Shown here one piece after another: positions 1 to 6,640 of a stretch of 13,860 bases of DNA. The notes beneath the pieces are model-generated. The model was not told where the DNA came from. It was given only the letters and a program-made list of their open reading frames with translations, and did not search any database. Numbering within the stretch: the first letter of the stretch is position 1; each line of letters opens with the position of its first letter. A program made the position numbers and the translations under genes. Source of the stretch: UBA1738 sp045658645 (GTDB lineage: Bacteria > Bacillota > Clostridia > UBA1381); NCBI GenBank assembly GCA_045658645.1, contig JAZOVJ010000012.1, positions 1-13,860 on the forward strand, written 5' to 3'.

Positions 1-15
1 AATGATTTATTATAC

Positions 16-47
16 AAAAAAACGAGTGGAAAATCCACTCGTTTTTT
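16..47. terminator. Bidirectional hairpin terminator after the aconitase gene
   Basis: A perfect 9-bp stem (22-30 pairing with 34-42) has a 3-base loop and is flanked by A-runs on the left and T-runs on the right. Read on the minus strand it gives a GC-containing stem followed by a run of U. It begins inside the aconitase stop codon (46-48). The symmetry means it could also stop transcription arriving from the left on the plus strand. Confidence 0.88.
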
Positions 48-1977
48 ATGCGTTATTTTTTGTATAGTTCAAAAGTCCGCCGGCATAAATCATTTCTTTC
101 TGTCTTTCAGAAAGCGATACATTTGCCACAAAATCAAAGCCTTTTGTCTTGTTTGTAACAGTAATACTGTCCCCTGCCTTAAGCTGACCTGCAACGTCAC
201 GGATTACAATTTCATCACCCTGACTAATCTTGTCATAGTCCGCCTCGTCCGCAAAAGTCAATGGCACTATACCTGCATTTATAAGGTTTGCCATATGAAT
301 TCTCGCAAATGACTTTGTTATAACCGCCTTAACACCAAGGTATAGCGGCGCTAATGCCGCATGCTCACGTGAAGAACCCTGTCCGTAGTTTGAACCGCCG
401 ATAATGATAGATTTGCCCATTTCCAAAGCTCTGTCGTGGAAATGCTCGTCACAAACCGCAAAGCAGTACTCTGAAATCTTTGGAATATTCGAACGAAGCG
501 GCAAAATCTTTGCGCCTGCCGGCATAATGTGGTCAGTTGTAATGTTATCACCAACCTTCAAGCTTACGCCCGCCTCGATGTTTTCACAAAGAGGTTGTGA
601 TACAGGAAACGGTTTGATGTTCGGGCCGCGAAGCACTTCTACGGTATCCATCTTTTCTGCTTCAATTGGCGGAACTATCATATTATCATTTATCTTGAAT
701 AGCTCCGGTAGTTTAAATTCCGGCATTTCGCCGATTTCTCTCGGGTCTGTTAAATATCCGTTAATCGCAGAAATTGCTGCCATTTCCGGTGATACAAGAT
801 AAATCTGTCCGTCCTTTGTACCTGACCTTCCCTCGAAGTTTCTGTTAAATGTTCGAAGAGAAATACCCTTTGAGTTTGGTGACTGTCCCATACCGATACA
901 AGGTCCGCAGGCGCTCTCCAAAATTCTTGCACCTGCATCAATCAGGATTGAAAGTGCGCCGTTTTCTGCAAGCATATTTAGAACTTGCTTTGAACCCGGT
1001 GCTATTGACAATGACACATCAGGATGTACTGTCTTACCCTTAAGTATGTGTGCCACCTTAAGCATATCAAGAAGTGATGAATTTGTGCAAGAACCGATGC
1101 AAACCTGGTCAATCTTCATATTGCCTATTTCCGCAACACTCTTTACATTATCCGGCGAATGCGGGCAAGCAGCAAGCGGTACAAGTTCTGATAAGTTTAT
1201 ATCTACAAATTCATCGTATACTGCATCTTCATCTGCTGATAGCGGTGTATAGTCATCTTCTCTTCCCTGTGCCTTCAAGAACACCCTTGTCGTTTCATCT
1301 GACGGGAAGATTGATGTTGTTGCGCCAAGCTCCGCTCCCATATTTGTTATTGTAGCTCTTTCAGGTACAGACAAAGTCTTAACTCCCTCGCCGCAGTATT
1401 CGATAACCTTTCCAACGCCGCCTTTTACTGAAAGTCTTTTTAAAACTTCTAAGATTACGTCTTTTGCACTAACCCAAGGTGACAACTTACCTGTTAAATT
1501 TACCTTTACAATTTTAGGGCAAGTAATGTAATAAGTTCCGCCGCCCATCGCAACCGCAACGTCCATACCGCCTGCACCGATTGCAATCATACCAATTCCG
1601 CCACCTGTCGGTGTATGGCTGTCAGAACCGATTAGAGTCTTACCTGGAATACCAAATCTCTCAAGATGTACCTGGTGACAGATGCCGTTACCCGGTCTTG
1701 AAAAATAAATACCGTGCTTTTTACAAACACTTCCTATGAATCTATGGTCGTCAGCATTTTCAAAGCCTGACTGTAATGTATTGTGGTCAATATATGCCAC
1801 ACTTTTTTCTGTTTTAACTCTCGGTACGCCCATAGCCTCAAATTCAAGATACGCCATTGTCCCTGTTGCGTCCTGAGTTAAAGTCTGGTCAATTTTAATA
1901 CCGATTTCGCTACCTCTTATCATTTCACCTTCAACAAGATGAGCTGATAAGATTTTTTCGGTTAATGTTAATCCCAT
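46..1977 (-). CDS. Aconitate hydratase, Aquifex-type
   Basis: Iron-sulfur enzyme of the aconitase superfamily, 643 residues, expected to interconvert citrate and isocitrate in the cytoplasm. The N-terminal catalytic domains carry the three expected cluster cysteines: C297 in CIGSCTN, and C357 and C360 in CGPCIG. Other family signatures are SDSHTPTGGGIG (118-129), DHIMPAG (482-488) and the swivel-domain motif GQGSSREHAAL (532-542). The length fits the short Aquifex-type aconitases (about 640-660 residues) rather than the roughly 900-residue AcnA or the AcnB type. In fermentative clostridia such enzymes usually feed an oxidative branch to 2-oxoglutarate and glutamate. The ATG start has GGAGGAG 7 bases upstream and a strong promoter beyond that. 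It appears monocistronic. A homoaconitase or isopropylmalate isomerase role cannot be fully excluded, but those are usually split or shorter. Confidence 0.93.
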   Translation of the reverse strand: MGLTLTEKILSAHLVEGEMIRGSEIGIKIDQTLTQDATGTMAYLEFEAMGVPRVKTEKSVAYIDHNTLQSGFENADDHRFIGSVCKKHGIYFSRPGNGICHQVHLERFGIPGKTLIGSDSHTPTGGGIGMIAIGAGGMDVAVAMGGGTYYITCPKIVKVNLTGKLSPWVSAKDVILEVLKRLSVKGGVGKVIEYCGEGVKTLSVPERATITNMGAELGATTSIFPSDETTRVFLKAQGREDDYTPLSADEDAVYDEFVDINLSELVPLAACPHSPDNVKSVAEIGNMKIDQVCIGSCTNSSLLDMLKVAHILKGKTVHPDVSLSIAPGSKQVLNMLAENGALSILIDAGARILESACGPCIGMGQSPNSKGISLRTFNRNFEGRSGTKDGQIYLVSPEMAAISAINGYLTDPREIGEMPEFKLPELFKINDNMIVPPIEAEKMDTVEVLRGPNIKPFPVSQPLCENIEAGVSLKVGDNITTDHIMPAGAKILPLRSNIPKISEYCFAVCDEHFHDRALEMGKSIIIGGSNYGQGSSREHAALAPLYLGVKAVITKSFARIHMANLINAGIVPLTFADEADYDKISQGDEIVIRDVAGQLKAGDSITVTNKTKGFDFVANVSLSERQKEMIYAGGLLNYTKNNA

Positions 1978-2007
1978 TTTTATGCTCCTCCATTTTGATA
2001 TACGTAA

Positions 2008-2036
2008 ATTTTATACTTTTTAGCGTCTTTTGTCAA
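2008..2036 (-). promoter_or_regulatory. SigA-like promoter of the aconitase gene
   Basis: On the minus strand there is a perfect -35 TTGACA (2031-2036), a 17-base spacer and a -10 TAAAAT (2008-2013). Transcription would start near 2001, about 24 bases before the ATG, with the ribosome binding site GGAGGAG at 1985-1991. I see no obvious operator. Confidence 0.85.
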
Positions 2037-2074
2037 TAGAACAGCCTACCAAAATCACAAAAAAATCCCTTTTT

Positions 2075-2083
2075 CATAATATA
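2075..2083 (+). promoter_or_regulatory. Possible -10 element for the small membrane-protein gene (SigK/SigE-like)
   Basis: The sequence CATAATATA fits the CATANNNTA pattern of late mother-cell sigma factors, and an AC dinucleotide lies 16 bases upstream (2057-2058), where a SigK -35 AC is expected. TATAAA at 2080-2085 could equally be a SigA -10, but no good TTGACA lies upstream of it. Such short motifs arise easily by chance in AT-rich DNA, so this is tentative. Confidence 0.25.
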
Positions 2084-2113
2084 AAACAGAACTTGAAGAA
2101 GGGAGATGATTTT

Positions 2114-2377
2114 TTGTCACCGGTTTTTGCTATTGTTTTTGTACTTTTTATATTCTTTATCCTCATCTGCCTTGAAAGTATTTTAAGGGAAAGAGTTTCA
2201 TATATCATTGCAAATCTCAACGAAGACGAAGAAGTTATAGAGTCACGAATACGTGAAACTATTTTCAAAAACCCAAAATCAGAAATCATAATACTATGTA
2301 CACCTAAAAATCCCGACACCATTACAATTTTAACGAAACTTGAAGAGGAATTTCCACAACTTCATATATTAAAATAA
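2114..2377 (+). CDS. Small single-pass membrane protein, function unknown
   Basis: I do not recognise this as a named gene. Translation from the TTG at 2114 gives 87 residues: a hydrophobic helix at about residues 3-20 (PVFAIVFVLFIFFILICL), then a soluble, partly acidic C-terminal part. That part has the pattern E..ES.IR, a beta-strand-like EIIIL, D.ITIL and L..EFP.L, which resembles the first Rossmann-like unit of family 2 glycosyltransferases. Small Firmicutes proteins with this pattern exist from memory, but I cannot confirm homology. The TTG is preferred because AAGGGAG (2099-2105) lies 8 bases upstream. A longer frame back to TTG 2030 has no ribosome binding site and overlaps the divergent aconitase promoter. 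The gene converges on rnjA and shares its terminator. Confidence 0.6.
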   Translation: MSPVFAIVFVLFIFFILICLESILRERVSYIIANLNEDEEVIESRIRETIFKNPKSEIIILCTPKNPDTITILTKLEEEFPQLHILK

Positions 2378-2402
2378 GCCGACAAAAATCTGTCGGCTTA
2401 TT
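2373..2402. terminator. Shared convergent terminator between the small membrane gene and rnjA
   Basis: A perfect 12-bp stem (2373-2384 with 2391-2402) closes a 6-base loop. It begins inside the stop codon of the plus-strand gene (2375-2377) and ends just before the rnjA stop (2404-2406). The T-tracts are short and interrupted on both sides, so it is a stable hairpin with moderate terminator character in each direction. Confidence 0.7.
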
Positions 2403-2403
2403 C

Positions 2404-4059
2404 TTATACTTCCATTATGATTGGCATAATCATAGGGCTTCTTTTTGTTGTGTCGTAAATATATCTGTAAACATTATTTTTAACTGAATTTTTAATAGTT
2501 GCCCAATCGTGTGAACGGTTACAGCTTTCAATGCTTTCTCTTGCAACCTCTTTGATTTTTATCATTAAATCTTCGGATTCTCGTACATAAACAAACCCTC
2601 TTGAGATTATATCCGGTCCCGAAACAATATGTCCTGTTTCTCCTGATACAGTAACAACCACAATAATAAGTCCGTCCTGTGCCAGAAGCTTTCTGTCACG
2701 AAGTACGATATTTCCAACATCGCCTACACCAAGACCGTCAACAAGAATCTTACCCGCAGTGATATTGCCTGTAATCTTTGCAGACTTCTGGTCCAATTCA
2801 AGAACACTTCCATTCTGAAGAATAAATGTATCTTCAATCCCCATTTTTTTTGCCAAGTCAGCGTGTAGCATCAAATGTCTGTGTTCACCGTGAACAGGAA
2901 TAAAGTATTTTGGTTTGGTAAGTGCAAGAATCATTTTAAGTTCTTCCTGACAGGCATGTCCTGAAACGTGAACATCTGCAAGAGATTTGTAAATGACCTC
3001 CGCTCCGATTTTAAACAGTTCATTTATGACGTTTGAAACGCTTTTTTCATTTCCCGGAATAGGTGTTGCAGAAATGATGATAAGGTCATCCTTTGTTACT
3101 TCAACCTTTCTGTGGTCCGAAAACGCCATACGTGTAAGCGCACTCATCGGCTCGCCCTGTGATCCTGTTGTTATAATAACTATTTTCTCCGGCGGATACT
3201 TGCCTATATTATCAAGGTTTATTAAAACACCTTCAGGGATTTTCATATATCCTAAAAGGATTGAAAGCTCTACGATGTTTTCCATACTTCTGCCGGAAAC
3301 TGCTACTTTTCTTCCATTTTCCACGGCTGCATTAATAATTTGCTGAACTCTATGCACGTTTGATGCAAATGTAGCAACTATTATTCGCTTTTTGCAATTC
3401 TTAAAGATGTCATAGAACTTATCACCAACGCTTCGTTCACTCATTGCATATCCCGGACGCTCAACATTTGTACTGTCCGACATAAGAGCAAGAACGCCCT
3501 CATTACCAAGCTCACCAAGACGTGCAATATCAATCATTTCACCAACAATCGGTGTTGGGTCAATCTTGAAATCGCCCATATGGATGATAGTTCCTGCAGG
3601 CGTTTTTATAGCAAGCGCACAAGAGTCTGCAATAGAATGGTTTGTCCGCACAAATTCTACTGTAATACAGTTACTGCATTTTACACACTCGCCCGCTTTT
3701 GTGCGCACAAGCTTTACCTTTGAAACCATATTATGTTCTTTAAGCTTATGCTCAACAAGACCCAAAGTAAGCCTTGTTCCGTAAACAGGTACATTTACCT
3801 GTCGCAAGAAGTACGGCAGTCCGCCTATGTGGTCCTCATGACCGTGAGTAAGAAAAATACCCTTTAGCTTCTGCCTGTTCTTTTCCACATACGAAATGTC
3901 ATTTATAACCAAGTCAACACCCGGCATATCGTCATCAGGGAATGCCATTCCGCAGTCTACCATTATCATCTCGTTTCCGTACTCGATGAGGGTCATATTC
4001 TTTCCGATTTCATCAAGACCCCCCAATGGTATAATTCTTAATTTACTTTTTTTTGTCAC
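2404..4059 (-). CDS. rnjA: Ribonuclease J
   Basis: Metallo-beta-lactamase/beta-CASP ribonuclease (551 residues from the GTG at 4059), the 5'-to-3' exonuclease and endonuclease that matures and degrades RNA in Firmicutes. Zinc ligands are visible in HGHEDH (72-77), H141 (NHSIADS), D163 (MGDF) and H390 (PVHGE). The beta-CASP motifs include DSTN (195-198) and SGHAC (366-370), followed by the usual C-terminal domain. The GTG at 4059 is chosen because ACGGAGGT (4066-4073) sits 6 bases upstream and the start reads MTKKSKLRIIPLGG, as in the family. An in-frame GTG at 4089 lies only a few bases from the predicted transcription start. A cysteine cluster C125-x2-C128-x2-C131 is unusual to my eye. With no second copy visible, J1 versus J2 cannot be decided. 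Confidence 0.93.
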   Translation of the reverse strand: MTKKSKLRIIPLGGLDEIGKNMTLIEYGNEMIMVDCGMAFPDDDMPGVDLVINDISYVEKNRQKLKGIFLTHGHEDHIGGLPYFLRQVNVPVYGTRLTLGLVEHKLKEHNMVSKVKLVRTKAGECVKCSNCITVEFVRTNHSIADSCALAIKTPAGTIIHMGDFKIDPTPIVGEMIDIARLGELGNEGVLALMSDSTNVERPGYAMSERSVGDKFYDIFKNCKKRIIVATFASNVHRVQQIINAAVENGRKVAVSGRSMENIVELSILLGYMKIPEGVLINLDNIGKYPPEKIVIITTGSQGEPMSALTRMAFSDHRKVEVTKDDLIIISATPIPGNEKSVSNVINELFKIGAEVIYKSLADVHVSGHACQEELKMILALTKPKYFIPVHGEHRHLMLHADLAKKMGIEDTFILQNGSVLELDQKSAKITGNITAGKILVDGLGVGDVGNIVLRDRKLLAQDGLIIVVVTVSGETGHIVSGPDIISRGFVYVRESEDLMIKIKEVARESIESCNRSHDWATIKNSVKNNVYRYIYDTTKRSPMIMPIIMEV

Positions 4060-4102
4060 TATTTTACCTCCGTTATTATTTCCGTACACAACAATTATAG
4101 TT

Positions 4103-4132
4103 ATTATACCACATTTTATGTGATTTAGTCAA
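4103..4132 (-). promoter_or_regulatory. SigA-like promoter of rnjA, with an inverted repeat in the spacer
   Basis: On the minus strand there is TTGACT (4127-4132), an 18-base spacer and a perfect TATAAT (4103-4108). The start point near 4096 gives a leader of roughly 37 bases before the GTG at 4059. The spacer contains a perfect 5-bp inverted repeat with a 3-base centre (CACATTTTATGTG, 4110-4122), a possible operator. Confidence 0.85.
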
Positions 4133-4167
4133 TATTTTTCCTACTTTTGCTAAAAGCTAAATCCTTA

Positions 4168-5220
4168 CTATTTTCCCTTTAATACCATAGAAATCACTTC
4201 CGCTATTCGCTCGCCACCACGAATTGCTTCTTCTATCGTATTTCCGTTAGAGCCAACCTCCACGATTAACGAACCTAATGTCAGATGTTCATTAAACCGT
4301 TCCTTTCGTAAATCAATAGGACGCATAAGTGAAGGATAAACTTCTATTGCTTTTGCCTGTATTTTTGATGCAAGCTTAAAATTTTCCTGCCAGTTGTCAT
4401 GGATAAGATTTGTATTTGTTCCCACTACAAGCATAATCTGCGCCGTCTTTTCACCGTTTATATCTGTCACAAGCTTCACCTTTGTCCCATCATCACGGGT
4501 TATGCCGTCACGGTGAACATCTAAAACCACCTTTATTCCGCCGTTTGCATTGAGATTTTTTCTTATGGTCGCCTCTGCACTTTGATATGATGCATTATAT
4601 GACGGGTAATCGTGAACTGTTTTGTCATGAATAGTATTAATTCCATTTTTTATAAAAACTTCTTTCATAGCATTTCCAATAGCTGTCATATTCTTTGTTT
4701 CATCAAGATTTCTGTCAGGTGCACCCTTGTTATATTTTTCCTCGCTATAGCTTTCTGTAGTATGTGTATGCATTATGAGAATTTGAGGTCCTTTATCATC
4801 CAGCCCAAAAGCTAACGGCGAGTTTAAATATTCACGTGGATTTATTTCATATTCTGTGGCATTTGACACTTTAAACCCCTTGTCTATTGTTAGACTTTCT
4901 GAACTTAAAATTTGTTCCTCCTGTTTTACGATTTCTTCCTGTTTTTCTTCTGTTTTCGGTTTCGGTTTTTCATCTAAAACAAAAAAGCGCTGAAGTATTT
5001 TTTCTGCACGACTTTTCTTCTCTTTCGGCTTTTCTTTCTCTTTGCTTACAGGTACTATTTCTGTGTTTATTATGTTTTCATATTCGGAAAATGCATTTAT
5101 ACTGATGTTTTTCTTTAAAATAAGGCAAATTATTGCCAGCAATATTATCATTAGAATAAGAAAAAACATTTTTAAAATTTTTTCCCTCGTTATTACTATC
5201 ATTCTTGTCCCTTTTATCAA
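4168..5220 (-). CDS. spoIIP: Stage II sporulation protein P (engulfment peptidoglycan hydrolase)
   Basis: SpoIIP acts in the SpoIIDMP complex, where its amidase and endopeptidase activities thin septal peptidoglycan and drive membrane migration around the forespore. About 350 residues: a membrane anchor at 18-35, a charged Lys/Glu-rich linker at about 58-100, then the catalytic domain. Diagnostic motifs are HTHTTESY (151-158), DRNLDETKN (169-177), LDVHRDG (233-239) and NEHLTLGSLIVEVGSNGNT (310-328). GGAGGG (5228-5233) lies 7 bases from the TTG at 5220, which is the start used here. An ATG at 5202 with a weaker AAGGGA is the main alternative, and a TTG at 5224-5226 is too close. The spore protease gene gpr, the frequent partner, is not adjacent. 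No clear terminator separates it from rnjA, so read-through is possible. Confidence 0.93.
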   Translation of the reverse strand: MIKGTRMIVITREKILKMFFLILMIILLAIICLILKKNISINAFSEYENIINTEIVPVSKEKEKPKEKKSRAEKILQRFFVLDEKPKPKTEEKQEEIVKQEEQILSSESLTIDKGFKVSNATEYEINPREYLNSPLAFGLDDKGPQILIMHTHTTESYSEEKYNKGAPDRNLDETKNMTAIGNAMKEVFIKNGINTIHDKTVHDYPSYNASYQSAEATIRKNLNANGGIKVVLDVHRDGITRDDGTKVKLVTDINGEKTAQIMLVVGTNTNLIHDNWQENFKLASKIQAKAIEVYPSLMRPIDLRKERFNEHLTLGSLIVEVGSNGNTIEEAIRGGERIAEVISMVLKGK

Positions 5221-5344
5221 AATCAAACCCTCCGGAATGTGTCAGAAAAAAGTTTTGTCCATCTATAAATAATACTTAATTTTACGCTCTTTTATTCCGT
5301 AATTTTTTTACATAAAAAAACTTTAACTTTTTCCATAAAAACTA

Positions 5345-5373
5345 TTGATTTTTGCAAAAATGTATGATATAAT
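5345..5373 (+). promoter_or_regulatory. SigA-like promoter of rplS
   Basis: TTGATT (5345-5350), a 17-base spacer and a perfect TATAAT (5368-5373). Transcription would begin near 5380, giving a leader of about 65 bases before rplS, enough for the regulatory structure described next. Confidence 0.88.
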
Positions 5374-5383
5374 ACACAAGTTA

Positions 5384-5428
5384 AATTATGGGTGGTCCTC
5401 TGCCTTGGTCGGCACGAACATCTGAATA
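5384..5428 (+). promoter_or_regulatory. Probable L19 leader RNA (autoregulatory 5' UTR)
   Basis: The rplS leader contains GGGTGGTCC (5390-5398) and the hairpin TGCC-TTGGTC-GGCA (5401-5414), followed by ACATCTGAA, just before the ribosome binding site GGAGG (5435-5439). This arrangement and wording match what I remember of the conserved L19 leader of Firmicutes, thought to let L19 repress its own synthesis. The hairpin is visible in the sequence. The family assignment is from memory and has not been run against a covariance model. Confidence 0.65.
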
Positions 5429-5444
5429 AACAAAGGAGGGCTCA

Positions 5445-5798
5445 ATGATGAACGCAAATGAAATCATTAACGCTTTGACAAAAGACCAAATCAGAACAGA
5501 CCTACCTGAACTTGTAGTTGGTAACAACGTAAAGGTTTATCAGAAGGTTGTAGAAGGTAATCGTACAAGAACTCAGATGTTTGAAGGTACAATTATCAAG
5601 AAGCAGGGCAGCGGAATCGGCGCTACTTTCACTGTAAGAAGACTTTCATACGGTGTTGGTGTTGAAAAGACATGGCCGGTTAACTCACCTATCATTGAAA
5701 AGATTGAAAATGTCAGAAAAGGTCGCGTTAGACGTGCAAGACTATTCTATCTTCGTGACAGAGTTGGTAAGGCTGCTAAGGTTAAGGAAAGAATCTAA
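5445..5798 (+). CDS. rplS: 50S ribosomal protein L19
   Basis: L19 lies at the interface of the ribosomal subunits. The 117 residues match the family length (about 115). Recognisable segments are the N-terminal helix followed by GNNVKVYQKVVEGNRTR (26-42), FEGTIIKKQGSGIGATFTVR (46-65), SYGVGVEKTWPVNSPIIEKI (67-86) and the basic tail RRARLFYLRDRVGKAAKVKE. Two consecutive ATG codons (5445 and 5448) both fit GGAGG (5435-5439), at 5 and 8 bases. The usual partners rpsP, rimM and trmD are not upstream, since spoIIP diverges from it instead. lepB and rbgA follow, a common clostridial order. A hairpin terminator lies after the stop codon. Confidence 0.97.
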   Translation: MMNANEIINALTKDQIRTDLPELVVGNNVKVYQKVVEGNRTRTQMFEGTIIKKQGSGIGATFTVRRLSYGVGVEKTWPVNSPIIEKIENVRKGRVRRARLFYLRDRVGKAAKVKERI

Positions 5799-5822
5799 GT
5801 TCTTTCTTCGCAAATTAAGTTT

Positions 5823-5848
5823 AAGGGGGCATTTATGTGTCCCTTTTT
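5823..5848 (+). terminator. Intrinsic terminator after rplS
   Basis: AAGGG (5823-5827) pairs with CCCTT (5841-5845) and an inner GCA pairs with TGT across a small internal mismatch. A TTTTT run ends at 5848. It separates rplS from lepB, which has its own promoter. Confidence 0.75.
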
Positions 5849-5857
5849 GCTTGTTTG

Positions 5858-5885
5858 TTGATTTTATTTTGTGCTATGTTATAAT
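5858..5885 (+). promoter_or_regulatory. SigA-like promoter of lepB
   Basis: TTGATT (5858-5863), a 16-base spacer and a perfect TATAAT (5880-5885). The lepB ribosome binding site GAGGTG is at 5917-5922, 5 bases before the ATG. Confidence 0.8.
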
Positions 5886-5927
5886 TTAAATACAGCTAAA
5901 TGTTTTAATCATATATGAGGTGTTGAA

Positions 5928-6605
5928 ATGACAGATAATAACGAAAATCAGGAATTAAATTCGGTAAAGGAAACAAATAGTAATTTTAACCTGTTAAAAG
6001 AGGTTTGGGAATGGTTCTATACCATTGTTATTGCTCTTTTAGTTGTTATAGTTATAAAAGGATATATATTTGATATAGTAAGAGTTGACGGTCCTTCTAT
6101 GAACCCTACACTTGTCCACAATGACAGACTTTTTATATCAAAGCTTAACTACAAGCCTTCAGCCGGTGATATTGTTATTCTTGACTCTGCATATAAAAAC
6201 AGAGAAGCATACTATGAAGAATACGAAGAAGAAACAGGCAAGAATCTTAATGCTGCTTCAAAACTTTTTATGTATTTTAAGTTGCCCGAAGAATTAAAGC
6301 ACAGATATTATGTGAAACGTATAATCGGAATGCCGGGCGATACAGTAGATATTCGTGGCGGTCTTGTATATGTGAATGGTGCTGAACTTTACGAGCCGTA
6401 TTATGACGGCATTACACGAATAACCGACTATGGTGTTTCCTACCCTGTTACTGTTGAAGAAGGTCACGTATTCGTTATGGGAGATAACCGCGGAAACAGT
6501 ACTGATTCAAGAGTATCTTCACTTGGTCAGGTGCCTATAAAGGCGTTGGAAGGAAAATCACAGTTCAGAATTTGGCCATTTAGTGCTTTTGGTAAGACGG
6601 AATAA
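5928..6605 (+). CDS. lepB: Signal peptidase I
   Basis: Membrane-bound Ser/Lys protease (S26 family) that cleaves signal peptides from exported proteins on the outer face of the membrane. 225 residues with a short cytoplasmic N-terminus, one membrane segment at about 30-48 and an external catalytic domain. The nucleophile is S57 in GPSMNPT and the general base is K130 in YYVKRIIGMPGD. The final conserved box is GDNRGNSTDSR (185-195). Between boxes C (AGDIVIL, 79-85) and D lies an insertion of about 40 residues rich in Glu and Tyr, much longer than in Bacillus SipS. The gene is led by its own promoter and GAGGTG site. Its stop codon is buried in a hairpin before rbgA. Confidence 0.95.
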   Translation: MTDNNENQELNSVKETNSNFNLLKEVWEWFYTIVIALLVVIVIKGYIFDIVRVDGPSMNPTLVHNDRLFISKLNYKPSAGDIVILDSAYKNREAYYEEYEEETGKNLNAASKLFMYFKLPEELKHRYYVKRIIGMPGDTVDIRGGLVYVNGAELYEPYYDGITRITDYGVSYPVTVEEGHVFVMGDNRGNSTDSRVSSLGQVPIKALEGKSQFRIWPFSAFGKTE

Positions 6606-6627
6606 TTTTATTCCGTCTCAAATTTTT
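6595..6627 (+). terminator. Terminator-like hairpin over the lepB stop codon, before rbgA
   Basis: A perfect 11-bp inverted repeat (6595-6605 with 6608-6618) includes the lepB stop codon (6603-6605) in its left arm. A CAAA then TTTTT (6623-6627) follows. The U-run starts 4 bases after the stem, so termination is probably partial. Because no promoter is visible before rbgA, it may act as an attenuator or as an mRNA-end stabiliser within the operon. Confidence 0.6.
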
Positions 6628-6640
6628 ATTGAGGTGAATT

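Noticed and set aside
404..802. Plus-strand open frame of 132 codons opposite the aconitase gene, and similar frames at 849-1355.
   Set aside because: They lie wholly antisense to a strongly conserved enzyme, have no ribosome binding sites and their products look like reverse-complement composition.
2030..2113. Longer version of the small membrane gene starting at TTG 2030.
   Set aside because: No ribosome binding site, and the extension overlaps the aconitase -35 region.
4060..4089. GTG start at 4089 for rnjA.
   Set aside because: It lies within a few bases of the predicted transcription start and has no ribosome binding site; GTG 4059 has an excellent one.
2993..4123. Plus-strand open frames opposite rnjA.
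   Set aside because: Antisense shadows of a clear RNase J gene; no start signals.
4143..4158. Small inverted repeat CTTTT-GCT-AAAAG after spoIIP.
   Set aside because: The stem is only 5 weak pairs and no proper U-tract follows, so it is not called a terminator.
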